This document shows, piece by piece, positions 1 to 4,908 of a stretch of 7,014 nt of DNA (position 1 is its first letter; each line of letters starts with the position of its first letter). The notes under the pieces were generated by a model. The model was not told the DNA's origin. It did no database searches and worked only from the letters and a program-made list of their open reading frames with translations. The stretch lies in contig USHK01000055.1 in NCBI GenBank assembly GCA_900554375.1, forward strand, positions 1 through 7,014. Direction: 5' to 3'. The stretch comes from an uncultured Sutterella sp. (GTDB lineage: Bacteria > Pseudomonadota > Gammaproteobacteria > Burkholderiales > Burkholderiaceae_F). A program made the position numbers and the translations under genes.

Positions 1-47
1 GAGATTCATGAGCGTCTCGTGGGCTCGGAGATGTGTATAAGAGACAG
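1..47 (+). other. Residual Illumina Nextera adapter with i7 index (not genomic)
   Basis: Positions 1-5 (GAGAT) match the 3' end of the Illumina P7 primer. Positions 6-13 (TCATGAGC) sit where the 8-base i7 index belongs, and from memory this equals Nextera XT index N714 in adapter orientation. Positions 14-47 match the Nextera read-2 transposase adapter, ending in the 19-bp Tn5 mosaic end AGATGTGTATAAGAGACAG at 29-47. The order primer tail, index, adapter, insert is exactly that of a library molecule, so this is untrimmed sequencing construct at a contig end. Genomic sequence begins at 48. Confidence 0.97.
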
Positions 48-772
48 GTTTGAATCCTCTCTTTACCATCGGTGATCAATTAATTGAAACGATCCGCATT
101 CATTCCGATCTTAGTGAGAAAGAGGCAAGAGAAAAAGCTATTGGTCTTTTAGAAGCAACCGGTGTACCGGCAGCCGACAAACGAATGGATAACTATCCTC
201 ATCAGTTTTCAGGAGGAATGCGCCAGCGCGTGGTTATTGCATTGGCACTTAGCGCAAATCCCAAGCTGATCATCGCCGATGAACCGACAACGGCGCTGGA
301 TGTTTCTGTTCAGGCCCAGATCATTGAACTCCTTAAAAAGTTATGCGAAGAAAACGGTACGGCAGTTATCCTGGTGACGCACGATATGGGTGTCATTGCC
401 GAGACGGCTGACCGTGTGGCAGTGATGTACGCGGGACGGCTGGCTGAGATCGGTCCTGTGGAAGAAATGATTCATGATGCCGAGCATCCTTACACCATTG
501 GTCTGATGGGTTCTATTCCGAAAATCGGCGATGAACAAGATCGGCTGTCTCAGATTCCGGGGGCTATGCCGCATTTGGCCGAAGTGCCGTCGGGATGTGC
601 TTTTCATCCCCGCTGCCCCTTGGCGGAAGAACAATGCATTCGTCAACGCCCCAGCCTTCAGCCTTGCGGCAATAAATTGGTGGCTTGCTGGAAGTCTGGC
701 CGTCAGAATAAGCGTATGCAGTTCCCGCAGGAACCTTTCACAATCAGAGCGCCTGAGGATATGCCGAAATGA
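48..772 (+). CDS. dppD: Di/oligopeptide ABC importer ATP-binding protein, DppD/OppD type (5'-truncated)
   Basis: This is one of the two cytoplasmic ATPases that power an ABC importer for dipeptides or oligopeptides. Counting the TTG at 50 as residue 1, the visible 240 residues hold the ABC signature FSGGMRQR (53-60), Walker B LIIADEP (73-79), the D-loop ALD and the switch histidine H111. The C-terminal oligopeptide-transporter extension follows, with a cysteine cluster (C183, C189, C196, C206, C213); in some DppD proteins such cysteines bind an iron-sulfur cluster. Walker A and most of the Q-loop region are missing, because family members are about 320-330 residues and the contig starts inside the SLNP motif: bases 48-49 (GT) are the end of the Ser codon and TTG is its Leu, not a start. 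An in-frame stop at 38-40 lies in adapter DNA and means nothing. The stop overlaps dppF by ATGA, so the two are co-translated. The substrate (dipeptide, oligopeptide, glutathione or other) cannot be told without the permeases and binding protein. Confidence 0.93.
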
Positions 773-1797
773 TGAACGATAACGTAAAGTGCACTCAGTC
801 CGTACTAGTCAGGGTGCAGGATCTAAAAAAATATTTTGACGTTTCGCCTTCATTACTTACACGAATGGTCGAGAGAAAACCGCGAACCCTCCTCAAGGCT
901 GTTGACGGTGTATCTTTCGAAATTCGTCGGGGCGAGACATTGGCACTAGTCGGAGAGTCGGGCTGCGGAAAATCTACCACGGCCCGAATGCTGGTCGGTT
1001 TGGATAAGCCGACATCCGGAACGGTCGAAGTAGACGGGAAAGACCTATATGCTTCCCGAGGAAAGGACGAGCAGCTCGTGCGCGGGAAAATTCAAATGAT
1101 TTTCCAGGATCCGTATGCGAGCCTTAATCCTCGATGGAAAGTGGGTCGGATTGTTGCTGAGCCGATCATTGCGCAAAAGATCATTAAAGATCCGAAAGAA
1201 ATAGAAAATCGAGTCAATTCCGTGCTTCACCTCGTCAATCTTTCAAAAGAGGACAAGGATAAATATCCGCATCAGTTTTCCGGCGGCCAGAGACAGAGGA
1301 TCTCCATTGCGCGCGCGATTGCGATTCATCCGGAGTTTCTTGTCTGTGATGAGCCGACAAGTGCGCTGGACGTTTCAGTGCAGGCTCAGGTACTTAATCT
1401 GATGCAAAACCTCCAGAGAGAAGTGGGCTTAACGTACCTGTTTATCTCCCATAACCTATCTGTCGTCCACCACATCAGTGATCGGGTCGGTGTGATGTAT
1501 TTGGGGCGGCTGGTTGAACTTGCAGACAAACGAACACTTTTTAACGAACCGCGCCATCCTTATACCCGCATGCTCTTGGATGCGATTCCGGATCTGAGCC
1601 AGACGCATCGGAGGCGCACGCCGATTTCCGGCGAAGTGCCCAATCCGCTGTCTCCGCCCTCAGGCTGTCCGTTCCATCCTCGCTGTCCGCTTGCTACCGA
1701 TCGGTGCCGCAAAGAAATACCGCTTCGGCAAATGATCGATGCACACGGATCCTGCTCGGAGGTTGCCTGCCACGCTGCAGAAGAGGGCAGGTTGTAA
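769..1797 (+). CDS. dppF: Di/oligopeptide ABC importer ATP-binding protein, DppF/OppF type
   Basis: This is the second ATPase of the same peptide importer, expected to pair with the upstream DppD-like subunit under two inner-membrane permeases. The 342-residue protein is full length for the family. It has Walker A GESGCGKST (62-70), Q-loop FQDPYASLNP (112-121), signature FSGGQRQR (170-177), Walker B FLVCDEP (190-196) and switch histidine H228 in ISHN. The C-terminal oligopeptide-transporter domain carries GCPFHPRCPLATDRC (C300, C306, C313) and further cysteines near 329 and 334. The ATG at 769 overlaps the dppD stop (ATGA), with GAGG at 755-758 as the likely ribosome site; a second ATG at 772 is possible. 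The N-terminal insert between the first beta strand and KAVDGVSF is typical of DppF/OppF. No convincing terminator follows, so transcription may run on towards lptF. Peptide importer ATPase is nearly certain; DppF rather than OppF is a family-level choice. Confidence 0.95.
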   Translation: MMNDNVKCTQSVLVRVQDLKKYFDVSPSLLTRMVERKPRTLLKAVDGVSFEIRRGETLALVGESGCGKSTTARMLVGLDKPTSGTVEVDGKDLYASRGKDEQLVRGKIQMIFQDPYASLNPRWKVGRIVAEPIIAQKIIKDPKEIENRVNSVLHLVNLSKEDKDKYPHQFSGGQRQRISIARAIAIHPEFLVCDEPTSALDVSVQAQVLNLMQNLQREVGLTYLFISHNLSVVHHISDRVGVMYLGRLVELADKRTLFNEPRHPYTRMLLDAIPDLSQTHRRRTPISGEVPNPLSPPSGCPFHPRCPLATDRCRKEIPLRQMIDAHGSCSEVACHAAEEGRL

Positions 1798-1850
1798 TTT
1801 TTCATTGCGGGCGACGGGTTTGGCATAAAAAAGAGAAATCCACAGTTTTT

Positions 1851-1881
1851 CAAACTTGCTAAACTTAAAGTTTCAAGTTTG
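1851..1881. promoter_or_regulatory. 31-bp nested inverted repeat upstream of lptF, possible operator
   Basis: The outer arms are CAAACTTG (1851-1858) and CAAGTTTG (1874-1881). The inner arms are AAACTT (1861-1866) and AAGTTT (1868-1873) around a single A. Each half therefore holds two copies of AAACTT, and the whole can pair as 8 plus 6 bp with only a 2-nt bulge (CT, 1859-1860). It lies 35 bp before the lptF ATG in the only sizeable gap on the plus strand. No U-tract follows directly, so it does not look like an intrinsic terminator; a site for a dimeric regulator, or a leader hairpin, fits better. No good -35/-10 pair was found around it. The repeat is seen directly; its role is inferred. 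Confidence 0.5.
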
Positions 1882-1916
1882 CGTCCTTGCAGATTTTTTC
1901 GTCGTGTAAGCCTGTA

Positions 1917-3074
1917 ATGATTTATCGAAAAGCACTCACATCTGAGTTATCCAATACCGCGGGAGGAGCCTTCACTGTGCTCTTCTCGATTGTTGTTACG
2001 ATCGGGCTTGTACGCATTCTTAATCAAACTGCAGGTGGTCGTTACGACACAGGTTCTATCTTGGAAGTGGTCGCTTACACTTCTTTGATCAATCTGCCGG
2101 CGCTGATTTCTCTGGCTCTATTTTTAGCCGTCCTCATGACGCTGAACCGCTATTGGCGTGACAGCGAAATGTTTGTCTGGTTTTCCGCCGGCGGTTTGAG
2201 TTTGACGTCCTGGATTCGTCCGGTCCTTCGTTTTGCACTTCCCGTAGTTCTCGTTGTGGCCGCTTGTTCGATTGCTGTTTCACCTTGGTCAAGAGCTCAG
2301 GTTCAGGCTTATCGCGACCGTTTCGCTCAGAAAGAGGACATCAGCAAACTGTCTTCCGGTCGATTTATAGAGGCAAAAAGCGGCCGTCAGGTCTTCTTCC
2401 TAGAAGGTGTCGATCAGGAAAAAGGCAAAGTGAAAACGCTTCTGATGGTGGAATTAAAGAAGGACGGATCGCGTTCCGTTCTTGTTTCTGATCGCGGTCA
2501 TATTGAAAATAAACCAAACGGCGACCGTTACATCGTCTTGGACGACGGCCGCAAATACGACACTAAGCCTTCCGGACTCGGCGCTTCTGTTTCGGACTTC
2601 CGTGAGTATGAGGTCCGCATGGACAGCTCTCCATCTGAGGTCGCGGCAAATAAAAAACTGAATGCCATGCCGATCGAGGAGTTAGTTAAGAGAACAGACA
2701 ATCGCGCGGCTTCCGAACTTTTTTGGCGAATATCCTGGCCGTTGGTTGCGTTGAATTTAGCGCTCCTTGCGATTCCGCTGTCTTATAACAACCCGCGTTC
2801 GATGAAGTATTACGGCCAAACAGCAGCAGTGCTGATCTTTATTCTTTACCTGAATGCGCTGTCTATTTTCCAAACGTGGATTACACAGGGCAAAGTCGGT
2901 ATTTTGAGTGCCACTCTGTATATGAACCTTCCGGTTGCCGTCCTGACGACGTACTTGTTCTATCGTCTTATGACGTTGAATCAGGGGCATTTTGATTCTC
3001 TTATTTACGGCTGGCTGCTGAAGCCTTTTAAGGCCGCTGCCGGAATGTTTAAGCGCAAGAAGGAGACACCATGA
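1917..3074 (+). CDS. lptF: LPS export ABC transporter permease LptF
   Basis: LptF is one of the two inner-membrane subunits of LptB2FG, which pulls lipopolysaccharide out of the inner membrane and passes it to LptC and the LptA bridge. With the ATG at 1917 the protein is 385 residues starting MIYRKALTSE. It has three hydrophobic segments (about 16-36, 53-77, 104-122), a periplasmic beta-jellyroll domain (about 123-265, with GRFIEAKSGRQVFFLEGV and a later DGRKYDT stretch), and three more segments (about 272-289, 302-320, 331-350). The motif WRISWPLVALNLALLAIPLS is the usual start of the second membrane half. An in-frame TTG at 1887 would add ten residues; it is rejected because the ATG matches the usual LptF N-terminus. 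The ribosome site is weak (GTAAG, 1906-1910). The gene overlaps lptG by ATGA. Confidence 0.96.
   Translation: MIYRKALTSELSNTAGGAFTVLFSIVVTIGLVRILNQTAGGRYDTGSILEVVAYTSLINLPALISLALFLAVLMTLNRYWRDSEMFVWFSAGGLSLTSWIRPVLRFALPVVLVVAACSIAVSPWSRAQVQAYRDRFAQKEDISKLSSGRFIEAKSGRQVFFLEGVDQEKGKVKTLLMVELKKDGSRSVLVSDRGHIENKPNGDRYIVLDDGRKYDTKPSGLGASVSDFREYEVRMDSSPSEVAANKKLNAMPIEELVKRTDNRAASELFWRISWPLVALNLALLAIPLSYNNPRSMKYYGQTAAVLIFILYLNALSIFQTWITQGKVGILSATLYMNLPVAVLTTYLFYRLMTLNQGHFDSLIYGWLLKPFKAAAGMFKRKKETP
3060..3065 (+). promoter_or_regulatory. Ribosome binding site of lptG
   Basis: AAGGAG lies inside the last codons of lptF, 5 nt before the lptG ATG. This strong Shine-Dalgarno site fixes the lptG start and, with the ATGA overlap at 3071-3074, indicates coupled translation of the two permease subunits, which are needed in equal amounts. 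Confidence 0.85.
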
Positions 3075-4207
3075 AAATCGTCTCCAAAATGATCTTCGCG
3101 CAGATCATGAAGAACTCGTTGTTTGTTCTTCTGACTTTGGTTGCTCTGTTTGCTTTCTTTGACCTGATTGGTCAGTCCGGCAACATCGGCACTTCTTATT
3201 CAATGGGACAAGCCTTTCTTCTGACAGCACTGATTCTGCCGACTCGCTGCTATGAAGTGCTCCCTATTGCCGTAATGCTGGGCTCTATCTTTACACTTTC
3301 GCGCCTTGCATCAACGAGCCAATTCACGGTTCTTCGAGTTTCCGGCATCGGACCGTGGCGATTCTGCGGAATGCTGTTGATGCCCGGAATCGTTCTTGTG
3401 ATTTGTGCGTATCTTCTCGGAAACCTGATTGCGCCGCCTGCTCAGCGACTGGCAAAAGAATTCAAATTAGATATCAGCGGCTCTGCCTTTACCGGCAAAG
3501 AACTTGATTCCGGTATTTGGGTTCGCGACGTTCAGCGCAATGAATCCGGCGAACCGAAGAAAATCAGTTTCGTGAATGTTCAGAGACTTCGCCCCGGGGA
3601 GGCAGCATACGATTGGGTGATTTATGTTTTCGACCGCCCCGATCATCTGACCTCCATTGTCACGGCCAAGAGCGGTACATACTCCGAGCAGGACGGCTGG
3701 GTACTTCACGATGTGGTGGAGGAGACCGTACCGACGCTTCCGAAAGAGTCTCGCGAGCAGACTCAGGCGAAGGTGGAACGAAAAGTCATGAAGTCGATGG
3801 TGTGGGGCAAGAGCTTGGATGGCAATATTTTTGGTTTGCTGATGATCAAGCCTGAAGATATGTCTCTGCAGGAGCTTCATTATTACATCGAGTATTTGAA
3901 AGAGAACGGACAAACCTATAAGCGCTTCGATACGGCTTTCTGGTCTAAAGCTTTCTATCCGCTGGCAATTTTGGTGATGCTGCTTTTATCCATGCCATTT
4001 GCTTATCAAAACGCTCGCGCCGGCGGAATGGCCATCAAGATTTTCTGCGGCATTATGATCGGCATCTTCTACTACGCGCTGAACAACCTCTTCGCGTTCA
4101 TGAGTGCGCTCGATAGTGTGCCGTCCATTATTTCTGCGATCCTTCCGTCTGTCATGATGACGCTCGCTGCGATTGCTGCGATGTGGTATGTGGAGCGGCG
4201 ATCCTAA
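3071..4207 (+). CDS. lptG: LPS export ABC transporter permease LptG
   Basis: LptG is the partner of LptF in the lipopolysaccharide extractor LptB2FG. The 378-residue protein is of usual length, with three N-terminal hydrophobic segments (about 14-34, 60-77, 100-120), a periplasmic jellyroll domain (about 125-265, including GIWVRD and later LHDVVEE) and three C-terminal segments (about 293-312, 322-343, 352-374). The family hallmark before the second membrane half is clear: PEDMSLQELHYYIEYLKENG, then FWSKAFYPLAILVMLLLSMPF. Membrane segment 1 carries the start of the lateral-gate region known from LptG structures. The ATPase LptB is not encoded here; it normally sits in a separate lptAB cluster. 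The gene ends 13 bp before a hairpin terminator, closing the lptFG unit. Confidence 0.96.
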   Translation: MKIVSKMIFAQIMKNSLFVLLTLVALFAFFDLIGQSGNIGTSYSMGQAFLLTALILPTRCYEVLPIAVMLGSIFTLSRLASTSQFTVLRVSGIGPWRFCGMLLMPGIVLVICAYLLGNLIAPPAQRLAKEFKLDISGSAFTGKELDSGIWVRDVQRNESGEPKKISFVNVQRLRPGEAAYDWVIYVFDRPDHLTSIVTAKSGTYSEQDGWVLHDVVEETVPTLPKESREQTQAKVERKVMKSMVWGKSLDGNIFGLLMIKPEDMSLQELHYYIEYLKENGQTYKRFDTAFWSKAFYPLAILVMLLLSMPFAYQNARAGGMAIKIFCGIMIGIFYYALNNLFAFMSALDSVPSIISAILPSVMMTLAAIAAMWYVERRS

Positions 4208-4220
4208 CCGCAGGTATGAG

Positions 4221-4245
4221 AAAAGCGCCTAACTCGGCGCTTTTT
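4221..4245. terminator. Bidirectional intrinsic terminator between lptG and marR
   Basis: AAAAGCGCC (4221-4229) pairs perfectly with GGCGCTTTT (4236-4244) around the 6-nt loop TAACTC. TTTTT (4241-4245) gives the U-tract for plus-strand lptFG transcripts, and AAAA (4221-4224) gives one for minus-strand marR transcripts. It lies in the 60-bp gap between the convergent genes, 13 bp after lptG and 22 bp after the marR stop, so it can serve both. Confidence 0.88.
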
Positions 4246-4267
4246 GTTTCCTGGGCGGAGCTGGAAC

Positions 4268-4783
4268 TCAGACTGCTTCTTCCTGCACTTCCTCTTTAGT
4301 CCGCTCTTTAATATCTTGAATGATGCGTTCAGCGGCAATCATGTCTTCTTCTTTACGAAGGTTTTCCGCGATGACGCAAAGTGATTTTTCAAGATTATCC
4401 AATTCTTCCTGACTCAGGCCGACCAGTGCTCTGTCCTGCATCCGCTTCATATTGGTCTTCAGACCACGCTCGATATCGCATCCTTTTTTCGTTAACTTAA
4501 CGTATTTGCAGCGAAAATCAGCAGGACTGTTTTTACGCGTAATGAAACCTTTTGCTTCAAGGCGCTTCATTAAACCGGTAATTGTGGGGTGTGACAACAG
4601 GAGCGCAGCCTGAACGCTTTGCTGAGTTACCTCGTGTTTACGGTTTTTGAATAGAAACATCATGACGCTTGCCTGAGAGGAAGTAATTCCCAATGCATCG
4701 AAGTCTGCATTGCGGCATCGCTCCATCTGGTTGTAAACGTAACGAAGGACTTTCAAAACGCCTTTCTCGTATTGATCACTCAC
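4268..4783 (-). CDS. MarR-family winged-helix transcriptional regulator
   Basis: This is a small DNA-binding regulator, expected to act as a dimer and usually as a repressor released by a ligand or an oxidant. Numbered from the upstream ATG at 4798 (176 residues), the winged helix runs about 36-107: ALGITSSQASVMMFLF (helices 1-2), a recognition helix around LLSHPTITGLMKRLEAKGFI (68-87), and a wing with SPADFRCKYVKLTKKG (91-106) whose Asp and Arg are typical of MarR. The flanking helices form the dimer region, and the C-terminal tail is highly charged (KERTKEEVQEEAV). Four cysteines (28, 97, 107, 141) are present, but none clearly matches the OhrR sensing site. The GTG at 4783 (171 residues) is preferred because GGGAG lies 6 nt before it, while the ATG at 4798 has no ribosome site. 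No gene is divergent to it, so target and ligand are unknown; self-regulation is plausible. Confidence 0.9.
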   Translation of the reverse strand: MSDQYEKGVLKVLRYVYNQMERCRNADFDALGITSSQASVMMFLFKNRKHEVTQQSVQAALLLSHPTITGLMKRLEAKGFITRKNSPADFRCKYVKLTKKGCDIERGLKTNMKRMQDRALVGLSQEELDNLEKSLCVIAENLRKEEDMIAAERIIQDIKERTKEEVQEEAV

Positions 4784-4789
4784 TTTTAA

Positions 4790-4795
4790 CTCCCA
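4790..4795 (-). promoter_or_regulatory. Ribosome binding site favouring the GTG start of marR
   Basis: Read on the minus strand, TGGGAG lies 6 nt (TTAAAA) before the GTG at 4783. It falls inside codons 2-3 of the longer ATG-started frame (ATG at 4798), which itself has only TTCTCGCTCTAA upstream and no Shine-Dalgarno match. This decides for the shorter protein. Confidence 0.65.
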
Positions 4796-4842
4796 CATTT
4801 AGAGCGAGAAAACTGCGTTTACTCACCCTTATGAATGAACAA

Positions 4843-4871
4843 ATTATATGAACTAAAAAATAGGCGTCCTG
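4843..4871 (-). promoter_or_regulatory. Putative sigma-70 promoter of the marR-family gene
   Basis: On the minus strand a perfect -10 box TATAAT lies at 4848-4843. At 17 bp spacing the -35 position (4871-4866) reads CAGGAC, a poor match, and falls inside the uvrA terminator stem. The start would be near 4836, giving a leader of about 50 nt to the GTG. Two direct copies of GTTCAT (4853-4848 and 4840-4835, 13 bp apart) bracket the -10 box and could be regulator contacts. The -10 box is clear; the promoter assignment is inferred. Confidence 0.5.
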
Positions 4872-4885
4872 TACGGGACGCCTAT
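4855..4885 (-). terminator. Intrinsic terminator of uvrA
   Basis: ATAGGCGTCC at 4860-4869 pairs with GGACGCCTAT at 4876-4885 (10 bp) around a 6-nt loop. On the minus strand the stem is followed directly by TTTTTT (4860-4855, overlapping the last stem base). It starts 23 bp after the uvrA stop at 4909, in the right orientation to end uvrA transcripts before marR. Confidence 0.88.
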
Positions 4886-4908
4886 AGTGGGAGAATGAGC
4901 AAACGGGA

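Noticed and set aside
29..47. Tn5 mosaic end suggesting a real transposon insertion
   Set aside because: It is preceded by the Nextera adapter, an 8-base index and the P7 tail, so it comes from library preparation, not from a mobile element.
1309..1318. Alternating GC run (GCGCGCGCG) as a special structure
   Set aside because: It encodes the conserved IARAI residues after the DppF signature motif and is short, so coding need explains it.
1851..1881. Inverted repeat before lptF as an intrinsic terminator for dppDF
   Set aside because: The stem is AT-rich and no U-tract follows it on either strand; the nearest T-run (1894-1899) is over 10 nt away.
1887..1916. Ten-residue N-terminal extension of LptF from TTG 1887
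   Set aside because: The ATG at 1917 gives the usual LptF N-terminus directly before the first membrane segment, and the TTG has no ribosome site.
3467..3913. 148-codon antisense open frame within lptG
   Set aside because: It is a shadow of the strongly supported lptG frame, with no ribosome site or recognisable domain.
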